This document shows positions 26,772 through 40,231 of a stretch of 64,000 bases of DNA, piece by piece. Location: NCBI RefSeq assembly GCF_000004075.3, contig NC_026660.2:806001-870000 (forward strand), given 5' to 3'. The position numbers were made by a program, and so were the translations under genes. Every line of letters begins with the position of its first letter. The first letter of the stretch is position 1. A model generated the notes under the pieces. The model had not been told where the DNA came from and did not search any database. It saw only the letters and a list, made by a program, of their open reading frames with translations. Source of the DNA: Cucumis sativus. Its lineage: Eukaryota > Streptophyta > Magnoliopsida > Cucurbitales > Cucurbitaceae.

Positions 26772-29735
26772 GTCTGCAATAGTTGCAACAGCTAGTTGAT
26801 TTCAGGGTAATGTGAATCTACAGGATGAAAGTCTTATGAATTTATAGCCATCAATAATCTGCATAACTCTTAGAGAAAGAGGCTCCATTATCTTAATAGT
26901 CAAACAACCCACATATCCTTACTACAATAACACATCATTCATCATTCTCAGCCCCGATGGATTATTCAACGAACAAGTAACATAAGAAGTGAAGTCTAAA
27001 GAATAAAAAACTCATGATAGCCTAAACTATAACGTTCCTTTAACCATATAAATGTGTAGATGTAATGTACATGGCTACACAATGACCACCTATACAACAC
27101 AAATATAATCATAAAGAATTTCAAAGAGTTTGAAGTTCTTTTAAGTATTGACATGTTCATATATGGTACATCCATCACATGTGTAATTCAACAAGAAGAG
27201 CATGGAATTCCCAATTAATCATTCCTTAGTTATCAAATTCAATGCCTAAGCCTCACTCATGAGCTGATCATCTGCGTCATATAGATTAGATAACTCAAAG
27301 TCATTGATTCCTTAAGACAACATAAAAAAATATATATATCTAAACCTGAAAACCCTCAAAGAAAGGAAGAGCATTGTCTGAAAAGTGAAAATATATCCAG
27401 AAGTACACAAGACATTTCCCCATCATTTGGGCATCCAAAGGAACCAAAGGACTGTAAGATGAATGCACTCAAACTCCAAGTGCATACAGACACCCAATAT
27501 TTAAAAGATTGAGGTCTTCACTAAAATGCAAATTGTCAACTTCGAAATCAGAACTACTGGGTACCAGATCAGCTTCGAAATCAAATGTAGCAAAAACATC
27601 AATCGATAAACAGATTCAGACAAAACAACAATTCTACAGCCGTATAACTATAAGGTTCGATGACAGTTAAACAAGTGAAATCCAAAGGATAAAACAATCA
27701 GACACAATTAAAGAACCCCAGAAACGAATTACGAAGAAACAGAAGGTATAAGAGAACAGGGATCAGCAAATAATCTAACAAGAATGATCATTGTTAAGGG
27801 AAATCCGAGACTTACAGAACAAAATCGAGTAAATGGGGTTAATTGTGTAGGTCCAAAAGCGACAAGGTTTGCTTCGAATCGAAAAGTTTCGACGATGGGG
27901 TCTGTTAAAATTGTGTGAAGAAGGAAAAGAAAAATGAAAAAGAAAAGGTGGGCTTCGGTGTGGCGACGGAGAAGATGAGGGAGCGAGTCGAGTGAAGGGA
28001 GGTGACTCGGACGCGTTGAGTTGCTCTAAGACCCGTCTTGGGCTTGGCTTCCAACTACGGCAGACTTTGGTAAAAGGACTTGAATCATTAAAACGACGTA
28101 GTATTGTCTCGGTTTGGTCAAATTCTAACGCCTCCCTCTTCTTTTTGCTATTCTCTACACATTTCCCAAACGTTACCCAACCATCCATTCCTATTTCCTC
28201 ATATCATTTATACCTAACTTACTATCATTTTCTCAATCTAATTATTCATCTTTATAAACTTTCATTATTAAAAAATATATATATGCCTTATAACTCCACA
28301 AATTTAACATTTTTGTATATGTTGAATAGATAAATTGAAGAAATAAAGATGATGTTAATTACCATTAAGTTGAACTTATTTTGCTACAAGTGGTTAATTA
28401 TTAGTTAGCAAGTTGTGTCTATTGTTGCCACCGTATGATTAGACTAATGATATGGAAAAGAGATTGTGATTTGGTTGGAAGGCATATTATAAGTGGTGTG
28501 CTTTGAATGTATTGTTTGTTGATTCTCACTCACAACTTGTTGACATTTATAGGAAGAAAAAAAGAAGTTATTAAGTGGGGGGAGTAAATAGAAATTATGA
28601 AGTTGATTGGAAGACATAAATCCTTGCGTCGTGGCTTCGTGTTTGTTGGGGATGAACCCAATAAAGTACAAAAGAATTCCCTCAACTATGGGGTCCCATG
28701 AGAGAGACTCAACACAACGATAATAAAATCATCAATTTTTATAAAATTTATTGGAAAACATACAAACACATATATGTTTAATTCACACCCATTTAATTAA
28801 TTCCCATCTTTCTAGATTTCATTTCATTTGAATTTAATAAATAAAAAAAAGTTTGTGAATAAAGAAAGATTTAATAAAAAGAAAAACATTTTTTTTTTTT
28901 TGAAGGATTGAGTAATGAGAAATAAGTATTTAAAAATGGATATATAATTAGTGATCCAAACTTGAAGGCTTATTAAAATGACACGTGTGAAATTGATTGG
29001 TTGAGAAGTTGCATGTTTTGCTTTAAAAGCAAACCACACGTGTGTGTGCTGCCTCCTCGTGATTTTCATCTCACGTGATCACCATACTAGTTCTACCCTT
29101 CACTACACCCACCAACTTTTTCCCTCTTCACCTCAATTAAATATTTGATTCTAAATGCCAAACCAACTATGACGAATTTAGTAATTCTAAATATTTGATT
29201 AATAAAAAGAAACGTAAGACTCAGATTCAAATAGAGTTGAAAAGGATGAAATTAAAAAGGTTAGAGTGACATAAAGTTATGTATAAATTGACTTAGATTT
29301 AAACTCATTATTTGCCTCAAAATTTAACTCCACCTCTCCTTCCTTCCCATGGCGACAAAATGAATAAACAATAACAAAGATGAGCTGGCAAAATTAGCAA
29401 CTTTATCTTTACAAAAAAAGTCAGAACATAACTTGTCTTTTCTTTTAATATTAATAAAAAATAGCCACTAAATTATATATATATATATATATATTATTCT
29501 ATACAATTCAAAATTGTACTAACTCACTGACCCAACACCAAACCCAATAAAAAATATATATATTAAAAAATATTTATAAGAAAAGAAAAAAAGTCTGACA
29601 TGTCCACAATGTTGTTCAGAGAATCTCACAGAGCAATAAAAAAGGCCTTTCCCTGTCCGATCAATGGGCCACCCCCTCCCTTAAGGTGGGCCATGGATTG
29701 GACAGTCTTTTTGTTTTCTTAATTGGGCCTAATTT
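26772..29735. other. SDIR1 upstream region and spacer to the aspartic protease
   Basis: The first ~1.2 kb (26772-28000) probably holds 5'-UTR intron and leader of SDIR1; the block 27.9-28.1 kb is less AT-rich, as expected at a promoter. Beyond it is AT-rich spacer with an (AT)n run (about 29476-29492) and three CACGTG boxes at 28.98-29.08 kb. No coding sequence is supported. Confidence 0.5.
28982..29077. promoter_or_regulatory. Cluster of three CACGTG G-boxes
   Basis: Perfect CACGTG palindromes occur at 28982-28987 (ACACGTGT), 29037-29042 (CACACGTGTG) and 29072-29077 (TCACGTGA), three in 96 bases of otherwise AT-rich DNA. G-box/ABRE cores bind bZIP and bHLH factors. The nearest promoter is that of SDIR1, about 1 kb away, so the region could be a distal element of that stress-signalling gene. 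This function is inferred. Confidence 0.5.
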
Positions 29736-31016
29736 TCAAAGGCCCACTCCTAATCTTTGACTTGCTAAGTCACACCTCGTCTCTACAAATCCAACCCTTG
29801 ATTTTACCAAGTCAAATTCCATCCACACGTTTTGTTGATGATGATGACCTATCACAAAAGCTTCTATTCCTAACAAATCCGAATTCCCAAATGTTAAGCA
29901 ATAAACCCATTCGTTTCCTTTCATCATTTCCGGTACTCTGTACAGCAAAACCTCTCCACCCACCACCATCTCCGCCCCACGGAACATCAAACTCACTGAT
30001 GGCAACGTTGGTAGTTTCCCTCCCGCTGCTACACTATAGCACAAGTCCATCGCTCCTTGGAAAACAAAGTTTGGATCACCCAGTGGAGCCAAAACCCCTT
30101 TTGTTTGCTCTAGAAACTCGTTTCTTAAAGCTGTGTACACTGGTCCCAGAAGAAACGTGAACTGGGTCCCTGAATCTACCATCGTTTGCCCGGCGCCGGT
30201 GTGATCCGGTGCGAATATTGATTTCGGGAGTGGCAGGATTTTGTTTCCTACCCTGATTCCGTCGAGTTGGACTGTGTAGGCGACTCGGTCGAAATACGGT
30301 AATGGGGTTGAGATTTGAACTAAAGGTGTGTAGGTTAAATTCCCAAGCCATGAAAGATGTAAGTCGCCGAAGAGAAGAACCCCAGAAGAATCACGACCGG
30401 ATATGCAATAAGAGAATTTGGGTAAACCCAATTGGGTAACAAACGACAGTGATCCTCTGTTCATGCCCATCAATCCAGTGGTTTTCGCGTCCTCCTCCGA
30501 ATTGGAACTGAAACCCGAATCCATACACCCGAATAAAGTTCCGGGTAGAGCCGATGATCCGATTCGAAAATTGTCTGATGCGAGATTTCCCTCGAGTGAG
30601 GACGCATCGGCGTAAGAGACAATGGCGTGGCAGAGCTTTTTCGGGTCGCAGGTAACCGGGTTGGGTAAATCTCGGGTCCGGGTACGGCAAATGGGGGAAG
30701 AACAGGGTATTGGTGAGTAAGAAGAAGAAGAAAGTGGGTTAAAAACAGAGGTCAAATTTGGGGATTTCTTGCAGTGAAGCCATGAGAGTTCACTGCCTGT
30801 ATCAAGAACCATGGTGACTTGTTGAGGAGGTGAACCAACGGTTAAAGAAACAGTCAAAGTGACATTATGGTGAAAACTAAGCTTGTTGGAAGGCTGAGAA
30901 ATCAAACCCATCTGAGTGTTGAGAGGCAAAACCATGGAGGTCGGAGTTGCAGAAAAACAGAGACTCTGTTTCAAAGAGAGACAGACGAGGAGGAAGAAGA
31001 AGAAAAAGAAGGCCAT
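29736..31016 (-). CDS. Intronless pepsin-like aspartic protease (A1 family, PCS1/At2g39710-like)
   Basis: A single 426-residue reading frame. The start at 31016 gives a hydrophobic signal peptide (residues 2-22, FFFFFFLLVCLSLKQSLCF). The two catalytic motifs of family A1 are present: VLDTGSELSW with Asp72 and TMVDSGTQFTF with Asp281. It has the plant-type cysteine-rich insert after the first motif (IPCSSPICRTRTRDLPNPVTC) and the nepenthesin-like block LFGCMDSGFSSNSEEDAKTTGLMGMNRGSLSF. The C-terminus is IEAFVIGHHHQQNVWMEFDLVKSRVGF, and there is no plant-specific saposin insert. It is therefore an atypical secreted or ER-routed protease of the PCS1 group, whose Arabidopsis founder protects cells from death during reproduction. 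Which member it is cannot be settled by eye. A TATTTAAC-type TATA element lies about 155 bases upstream on the minus strand. Confidence 0.93.
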   Translation of the reverse strand: MAFFFFFFLLVCLSLKQSLCFSATPTSMVLPLNTQMGLISQPSNKLSFHHNVTLTVSLTVGSPPQQVTMVLDTGSELSWLHCKKSPNLTSVFNPLSSSSYSPIPCSSPICRTRTRDLPNPVTCDPKKLCHAIVSYADASSLEGNLASDNFRIGSSALPGTLFGCMDSGFSSNSEEDAKTTGLMGMNRGSLSFVTQLGLPKFSYCISGRDSSGVLLFGDLHLSWLGNLTYTPLVQISTPLPYFDRVAYTVQLDGIRVGNKILPLPKSIFAPDHTGAGQTMVDSGTQFTFLLGPVYTALRNEFLEQTKGVLAPLGDPNFVFQGAMDLCYSVAAGGKLPTLPSVSLMFRGAEMVVGGEVLLYRVPEMMKGNEWVYCLTFGNSDLLGIEAFVIGHHHQQNVWMEFDLVKSRVGFVETRCDLASQRLGVGL

Positions 31017-34000
31017 GATTTAGGAAATGGAATGAAATCTAAAAATCAAAGAGAAAAGCAAAGAAAAAAGGATTTGGAATGGTATGGTATGGGATTTGTT
31101 TGTTCATTGGGTTTGGGAATGAAGTAATAAGAGAGGGAAAAACAGTGGGGATTTTGTGCGTCGTTGTTAAATAGTGGGTTTTGAATACGAAAACGTGCAA
31201 TAAGGAGAAGGCAAAAATATTGTACGATTAATGTAAATTTGGTATTTAAGGTATGTAATTGAGATAATGCAATTATATTTATTTCTTTTACACGAATCAC
31301 GAGGGATAAAGACTCGTGTGGGTTTCAAGGCTGTTGGATTCGATTTTTGGGTTTCCTAATAATTATGAAAAAGGAATGCTTTGTTTGTTTTATTATTTTC
31401 TTTCCTTTTTTAAAAAAAAATTAATTTAATTTTTATTTTGGAAACCTTTTACCAAAATTAACAAATATTTACAAAACTCACTGTTTATAAATATTTTATA
31501 GACATAAATATAAATAAAGAAAATAAATTGGTGCTCATCATAATTGACTCAACTAAGGAAGAAATATATGAATTTAGAGATTAGATATTTTAATTGAATT
31601 CACACGAAAATAAACAAGTTATTGAGTATGATCTTGACATCTAATATGTAGTTAAAGATAAGATTATGACTTAAATGACATTAAATAACTAATTAATACA
31701 ATTATTTAAATCTTTTAAATTTGTAATCTTATATAGATAACAATAAAATCAAATAAATAATTAAAATGAATTTAGTTTTATGATAATTTGACATGGTCTT
31801 CCCACCTTCCTAATAGAAATACAAAGTTTGATATAAAAATTATAATAAAGTATGATTAGAAAGAAGAGAAAAAAAAAATTAGAAGTACAATTAGAGTAGA
31901 AGTAAAGAAAGAAAAGCAAAGAAAAAGAGAAGGTACATCATGAAGAGTAGGGCAACCAAATGTGGCAAAAAAAAAACTTTATTCCAACCATTATTTCCAG
32001 CATGGATGATAGAGAACATAAATGTTAAATTTAAGAGTGAAGACATTTTATCATAAAAATCAAAATAACTTTATAAAATTACAAATTAATGTATAATATA
32101 CATCAATTAATTTTTTTAAATCATTAATTTTTTATTGATATATTAAATAGACGTCATCCTAAAATTTATGGATATAATATTAAATTTACGTTAACATGTC
32201 ACAATTTTTGTCAATATTTTTATGCTGGAGTTGATATCAATATAAGAGACGAGTCGATATTTTAATTATATGATAGGAAAATCTTATAAACATCCAAGAA
32301 AATAAACAAAAGAATTTGAGTGATGTAAAAGTGTAGACATGTTAATTTGTTCAAAAAATCATAAAATGTTTATTTGCTAATTTTTTGTTTTTAAATTTTT
32401 TCTAGCAAAAAATGTCATTGAATTTCGCCTTTAATTAAAATTAAGCACAGCACTCTTATATTCATTGCTATTAAATTAAACTAATCATTACATTTAGATA
32501 TTATTTAAACTCAATTAACTCAACGAATTTCAATTAATGCCATCATAACGAATATTTTATTTTATACTATTTTAACCATTTCTTCGACATTATTGTTATT
32601 AATTATTTTATAAAACTTAAATAATTTATTTTATTTCTATTCTTAAAAAAGACCTTTAGAATACAATATAAAATATTTTAAATAGTTTTATTTTTTCCTG
32701 TCCACGTTGATTTTTAATTAATATAACATTAAAGTGTAAAATGCCATGGGATGAAGTGATTTTATATAAAAAAAAATTGGTAAAGTCAAACTTTTACAAA
32801 TTTTAACTAATTTTGTTTTTGCTACTTTGGCCAATTTTTTCAACTATTTTTGGTAAATTACTTTTTTTTTTCTTTTCATAATTCCTTCTCTTTTCTTTAT
32901 AAATTCATTTATCTTATCATAACTTCAAACTGAAATAGAATATGGGAGAGAGGAAACAATAAAAAAAAAAAAAAAGTAGGAGAAACAATACCTATGAGAG
33001 GTGGAAGAACTGATGGAGCATAAGCAAGAGAGAAAGGGAGTGCCAACTGCCAAGGTCTCCTATGGTTGAGTAATTTGAAAGAAGGTTTTAGGTTGAGGAA
33101 TAGAGGAATTAGGAAAATAAAATTTGTAATTTACAAAACAATAATAATAATAGTTGGGAAATTTGATAAAAAAGTAATAAAAATTAGTTAAGGTTGGGTA
33201 GAAAATTGTTTGAATAATTTTTTGAAAAGACAAAAAAAAATTGAAGAAGATTTCATAAATGGTAAAATCTGGTTTGAATTGTGTAAGGAGATGCACCAAA
33301 AAAATTCAAAAGAATTGATAGGTTGAATTCCTTTAATATTGAATGAAAATATAGATGGTGGATATCAGAAAATAAGTAAAAAGATGGTATTTTTTAAAAT
33401 GTTGTGTATGGTTTGGGTGGGGAGTTGAGGTTGATGAGTGATTGGCGGATGCAGCCTACACACATATACCTCTCCTCTTAATTATATCTTGTCTTTTCTA
33501 AACCAATTTTACATCATTTTCAACTTCTTCTATTTTCCTTTTCCTTTTTTACAAAAGAAAATTAATAAAAGAGTTTCTAATTTCCCCTCCAAATTGGGAT
33601 CCAACTGTTCATTTATTTTAATTTCCAAATTGGTGTTTTTCGATGACCAAACTTGTCCTTTACTATTTCAACTTACAGCTGGGTCTCTCTCATTTTTTTC
33701 TTTTTTTTTTCTCTATTTATTATCATAAATATATTACCCCCCATCAATTAATTAAGAAAAATATATTTTCATATCTCACTTTCAACTATTTTTATCTTTT
33801 CTCTCGATGTTTCACAAACACTTAGTCTACTACTAGTTAGACATTGATTTTCTTTTATTAATGATTTGTCATAAATGTACTCTAAATTTAATATTTAACC
33901 CCATTATATTTAAATCCTTATTACCTTTTTAATAATAATAATAAAAGAAAAAAGAAATTGACACCATCCCTATCTTAAACTTAAAAATGGTGATTAATTA

Positions 34001-34496
34001 AGTTGAAAAGTAAATGGGGATTCTTTAGTGTTCCCAAATAAGAGCTGCATTTGAATTTTGGAGGTGAGGAATAAGATAGAAAGGCTACTAACTCCCCCAT
34101 CAATTCACTCAAATCCCATTACAACTTTTTTTTAACTCTGCCCCCCTTTCCTCTTTTCTTTTACTTTATTTCAACTCATCCTTCCACATCTTTCCTATTC
34201 CAAAATGAATTCAAGTATTTACAAAATATACAAAAATAAATTGATAATCATAAATATACTATTTAGTTTAGTAATAATGAGGGAGGGAGCTGGAGATGGA
34301 GATGGAGAAAGGATAATGATGTTTTATCTCCAAACTACATTGAAATTGATGTATTAAGTAATCAATTGAGACTTGAGATGTTGTTAAAATATCACAATTT
34401 AATTAAATTAAGGAAAGAGTTTGGTCAAATTTGATTTTGTCATTTTTAACGATAAATTCAAAGCATCTACAACATGATTGATTTTGATATATACTC

Positions 34497-34500
<4 letters not shown>

Positions 34501-34556
<56 letters not shown>
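34501..34556. repeat. (AT)n microsatellite
   Basis: An uninterrupted run of about 28 AT repeats. The open frame across it (YIYIYIY...) is a product of the repeat. Confidence 0.95.
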
Positions 34557-34559
<3 letters not shown>

Positions 34560-35739
34560 AAAAATTAAAGAGGAAAATTGAGGAAGTATCCTCCAACCAA
34601 AATTCAAGAACAACAACAATTTTCAAAACCATAATTATTAAACCTAAATTACTTAATATAAAAGAATTTGTAAGCAATAATATCAATCCATATAAAAAGT
34701 GAATTGATATCTTCATTTGATATCCAAATAAATTTGTACATCTCAACTAATTAGAAAAGAGAAGAAAAATGTGAAAGTGGAATGAATGGAAAAGAAAGAA
34801 AAGTGGTGTGTTTGAGTTTTGTTTTTGGTGGTGCCTTCCGATTACAACATTACCAAATAAGTTCGTATGCCGCCTGACAAAGTTGAAACTCTTTTTTGAA
34901 TTAAAAGTGTTGTTCTCACCTTCTAATTTATTTTATTATTCTTCTTCTTCTTTTTTCAATTTCAAAGCTATTGTCGGTTTAATGTATTTTTCTTTTTCTT
35001 TTCCTTTTTGTCTTGTATAAAATAATATGTATCTCTATAACCTTTTTTTTTTATATATAATTTACTCATCTAATTATTATTATTATATTATTTTCAAAAC
35101 TTTATGTCTGTGTATGTATAATCAAACATTGGACAGCCTATAAATGTAACTTCTTCTTTAAATTTAAATATTACAAAAATTCTACACCTTTTTAGTATCA
35201 CCTTTTTTACTTAGTTGGAACTTTCCTAAAAAAGAAGCCAAAAAGAAAATTATTTAGGTGCTGCTTAAATTAAACATAGGTGTGAATTGTGATCTACGCT
35301 ATGATATGAGAAAAATTAATTTAGAAGTTCAAAGAAGTTTGATATCGACTTAAAAGATAGTTGTGGTCTATATTATGAATTAAAAAATTAGTTCTATTAG
35401 TACGAGAGTCTTTTGCATTGCATCAATACATTTATCTTAAGTTTATAATTGTTAATTAGTGCTTTTAAATTTGGTTAAATATATTTTGTTACTTCTCCAG
35501 AAGGTGGTTGTTGTCAAGCTATTTTCATATTTCAGATGCTGTGGATTTTGCATAGTGTTTTCTTTTTTCAGAGGTGTGTCGATTTTTTATATAGACTGTT
35601 TTCTTGCTAGGGTTGTTGCATATGTTTTGAATTGCTCTTCATTGTTAACTAGCTATTCAAAACATTCATCTATCATGTATGTAACTATGGATAGTTTTGT
35701 TGAATACTACATTGAAAATTATCATATTTTGCTGCTTTA

Positions 35740-36050
35740 GGGGGAGCCCTAAAGCCTAGGAGGGAGTTCTCATTAACTTAGAAAAATCTAATTAAGTTTC
35801 ACATGTGAAAGAAAGTTCACAAGTGAAGAAGGAGGATAACTTCAAGTGAGAGGGAGTCCACTCACACATTTAAGGGGAGCTTAAGCGATCTACTAGTACT
35901 CTAATAGCAACATACTTAAGGGAGCCTAATTAGAACTAAAGAGAGAAGGTCGATATCACATCTAGGGAGAGTCGAGTTTTATGATTGTCACTGTAATTTC
36001 AAGAATATACAAATAAATACAACGATGTAATTGCTTGACTCTATCATATT
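35740..36050. mobile_element. Decayed LTR-retroelement-like fragment (uncertain)
   Basis: Contains several phrases of the type AGGGGGAGCCCTAAAG, GGAGGGAGTTCTC, AAGGGGAGCTTAAG and AGGGAGCCTAATTAG, a style seen at the 3' part of some plant Copia-like elements and also at 7.4-7.6 kb. No flanking terminal repeats or protein domains were found. If it is an element it is an old fragment. Confidence 0.3.
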
Positions 36051-39000
36051 AGTGAATTATCTTTTTTTGACACTTTGTCGTAGATATAGAAGGTGTTATA
36101 TTCACTATTCAATTGAGTTATCCAACTAATGTGTGTTTCCTAAATTGTTTCCCTCTCTATTGTTTTTTACCACTATCATTCTACTTGATAGGACGTGTTG
36201 TGTCTATGAATACATATGGAATAAGAAAGAAAAATATAGTTTTGTAAAATTAAACACAAAAAGGGTCATTGTTGGATATATTAACAACAAAAGAATTTGT
36301 GTACACACATTAGTATACAATAGGACAACATGAATATTTCCTTTCCACACCTACTTTTCTCTTACAGCTCTTTTAATACTAATAAACATATGTGTCTTCA
36401 TACCAATTAATTAATTTTGTCCCCTTTTCTTTTCTACACTTCATTAGAACACATCATATATTCAAATCCAAATAATTTCCCCAAATAATTACACTTTAGG
36501 AGGATAGAAAAAAAAATGACTGGTTGCATATATAACACTAGTTTAATTTTGAAAATAAAGTTTATAAGCTATCTTAGTTTTCCTCCAAGTTTCTTAATTT
36601 GTTATCTATTTTTTACCAAATCATGTCAGGTTTTGGGAAAAAAAAAAAAGTAGCTTTTAGAAACTTGAAAACTATAATTAACATATAGATTGTCACAAGA
36701 TACACAACGTTAGAACAAAACATATAACAATGAATATAGAAACAAACATTAAATATTATAATAGAAAGTGACAGTAAGGGTCTAATAGCCAAGTTGGGTG
36801 CAATAAAGTTAGACAACTACAACTTTATACTTATTTGCTAGTAGAGAAGACATCTACATGAAAAAAAACAAACAATAGAACAATCTTATGAATATAACTT
36901 AGTCTCCCTCTAATTAAGTTTCCCTTTTTTACTTCAGATGATTGCTCCACTCTAAGATAGTCTAGAAGAAAACTCTTGACTAGCAAATACAGAAGCTTTC
37001 TTAAACAATTCAAACAAAATTGAGTAGAAACAACCAATTCAAACAAAAAAGATCGATTGTACCGAGTGACGTAAAAAAAACCTTTGTTTATACTAATAAC
37101 ACGTAAGTATAATCAAATCAACTTTTTTAAAAAGTGACTAACTCTAATAAAAACAAACCTTTATATTCTCATAGCTCTTAGAAAAGTAGCATCAAACATC
37201 CTAAACCTATACAGAGCCAAAGACATATAGCCAATATTATTTGATCAAAACACTAACACCTTGTTCTTGTTTTTGTTTTTGTTTTTAGAATTTGACTAAA
37301 ATTTTATCTCTTTCGTAACTTTAAGAAAGAAATGCGTAAGAGAACGTAAAGTAAAATAACAAACAAAATTGATAGAGAATTGAATTAAGAATTTGAAAGC
37401 GTGTGTTGAAGTAGATATGGATGGGTAGTTGAAGTTTGATAATTTGATAAATGATCTGTGTTTGTTATTTTATGGGTTATATCCATGTACCCCAAATAAT
37501 GGTATATATTTTGGATGAGATATATAGGGTCGGTTCAAAATTAGGCCAACACAGTGAGCTTAAAGTTAAAGGCACAATGAAGAAGATAAGCAGAAGGGGG
37601 GTTGGGGTTTTTGCTTTAAAAAGTGGCAATTTTTTTTCATAAAGTTGGAAAACAAAGCAAGGACAAGCACTTTGGTTGAGCTTTCACCATCAAAGTCCCT
37701 TCATACATATTGTTGCATCCCCATGCAAAAATCTTTCATTCAATCTCTCTCTCTCTTTTATTTTATTTCTTCATATATATATATATATATATTCTATCTT
37801 CTTTTTAAATCATTTACACTTAGATAAATCATTTGGGTTTTTATTTTTGGTTTCTCCAACTCTATATTTTTTCTCACAATTTATTTGTCTTTAAATATAA
37901 TATTATTATCAATGTAGCCTAGAAGCATTCTATAATCATAAAAGTAAAGTAGCTCATTTTTAAAAACAGATACATACCTTCAAGTTTAAACTATTTTTTT
38001 AAAAAATTATTATGTTTAAAATTAAGAAAACAAACAAACATGAAGGAGAGAAGAATAATTAAAATTTGTAAAATATATAATAGTTTATAGAGAAGTGAAG
38101 AATAGTGACAAAAAAGAAATGAGGGAGTGAGGAATAGCTATAGAGAAGAAACAAGAAAATAAGTAGAATAGTCTTAATCTTAATCCTAATGTTATAATAA
38201 TTCTTGGATCAAATATAGAGTGAGCTAAAATAGCTCACTTCACTCTTTCATAATATGAAGGTCAAACAATGTCTAAATTTTCAAAAACCAAGTCAAAATT
38301 TAAAAACTGAAAAAAGAAAAGAAAAACGAAAAAAATTTAGTATTGGAATAAGAATCCAAGTGTTTCTAAAAATGATAGTAGGAATTTGAGAAGAAAGTAA
38401 ACATAAAAATGAAAACAAAATTGTTACAAAGTAAACATAAAGTAATTCTATGTACAGAGATAAAATGACAAATGATAATCAAAATATGCATAGTTGAATA
38501 TATACAAAATTTGTATCGTATCATTTATGTTAACATTAGATGTTCATACTCTAGAACGTTACAAAGAAAATTCTAAAAAAAATGAATATGATTGGTGTAT
38601 GGTGATCAACGTGATCATAAATATCTTTTATATTATACAAAACAAACACGTAACTAAAAAGGAAAAAAGAAAATGAAGTTGAGCAATTGAGAAATGATGA
38701 TTCCCCAATCATTGTTTTTGTTTTCCTTTTCACATATTTATATATATGGTGGAGTTGTTAAATTGGATAACCCTTTCCCTACCCTACATAACTATTTTCA
38801 TATTAACTTTTCCATTATATATACTACTTAGGTGTTTCTTTACATTAATGTCTTTTCAATGAAACATAAAGTCATACTAGTTTGGTTTCACCAATTTGGT
38901 TCTTTAATTGATTATAAATTCTTTTAAATTAGTATCTCTTCCCTCGTTTTAATCATCAAATATTTTAAAACTTAATTATTATCGTAGGACAGTGACAAGT

Positions 39001-40231
39001 ACGTACATATATATCAATGGCACACCTCTTAAAAGTATACACTAATTATCATAACGTGTTTACGTCGGTTTACTCAAATTGTAGAATTGAAAACATGTGT
39101 TTAACCTAATTTTAAAGATGGTTTTGGATAATCAAATTCACATTTTTTTTAAATCAATATATCTTTTTTATTAATAAGTTAGACGTAGGATTTAAAGGAA
39201 CCTAATAATTAATTAGCTTAATTATAATTATTTTAAAATAAAGCCATTAAAATTTTTTAATTCAAAGCTGGGTTGTACCTTTTTATGCATTAGTTGCAAA
39301 AAAAAAAAAAAAAAAATGTCTACTACATATGCATATTGATTATTGATTATTGATAAATTTAGAAAAAATTTCCTTTATTATTACAACACGTTTTTTTTGG
39401 AAGGTTTGATTTGGATCATATTACTAAGGGATCATATTATAAATAGTAGTCTATCACGGATAGAAGACTTAGATCGATAAATTTGGTTATATTTACTATT
39501 TTTTTAAAATATTGATTATGTATATAAATGTATAATTATAATTATGGTAGAGATAAGTGTAGAGATAGCAAAATTGTAAAGCTGAAATGGTGAATGAAGG
39601 GGGGGAGACTAAGACATGCTACAACCCACGATTTCACTCAATAACGAACTGTGGGCTTTACCATTTCATTGGGCTTCTAACTTCATAACAGTTTTCTTAA
39701 TCTTTTAGTCCCTAACTCGTGGAAATGATTTCAATTTTGTTCTTTTTCTTCTGTATTATGTTTGTTAATGTTTTGAGTGTACATGTTATATTTGCAACTG
39801 TTCCAATTTTATTATTAGCAATTAACGTAATTTTCACCTATTGATCGAATGTGTATGCTTTAAGTTAGTTGACATGAGTTACTATTTGTTCCACATTTTT
39901 AACTCTTTAAGATCATACATGACTCTTTTAGAGTACGGCATATTTGAATTTTACTAATGCGTAGTCAGTCAATCAATTTGTGATATCAAAATAAATCAAA
40001 AGTGATTCTTTAACACAAATGTTATTGAGTTACAAGTTAGAAAAGTATATGCAAGGTATGGTAGAACAAATTGCACAATCTGTTGTATAAAAACTCATCA
40101 ACTTCGTTATTAGTTAAAGTAAACTATACCGCTACTGAAAGAATTTGTCATCTATGGATTATCATCCCCTAAGAAAAAATACATTGTATCATATCAAACA
40201 GAGAGACAAAGAAGAGATGAAAAGAAAATCA

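Larger units (their letters stand above)
31300..40200. other. ~9-kb gene-poor AT-rich desert
   Basis: No reading frame in this stretch resembles a known protein or can be joined into a plausible gene. It holds the (AT)n run 34501-34556, other short AT runs (37778-37794), decayed retroelement-like sequence near 35.74-36.05 kb, and a few islands of more balanced composition (about 32990-33070, 33425-33475, 34800-34890). I could not identify these islands. Confidence 0.6.

Noticed and set aside
29723-30160. 145-residue plus-strand frame
   Set aside because: Antisense shadow of the aspartic protease coding sequence.
32990-33065. Possible microRNA precursor (TTGGCAGTTGGCACTCCC on the minus strand, reminiscent of miR394/miR399 words)
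   Set aside because: Neither mature sequence matches well and no folding partner arm was found nearby.
34478-34702. Open frame with a long YIYIYI stretch
   Set aside because: It is the translation of an (AT)n microsatellite.
36831-37046. Minus-strand 71-residue frame
   Set aside because: Composition like surrounding repeat-like DNA; no domain or splice structure to support a gene.
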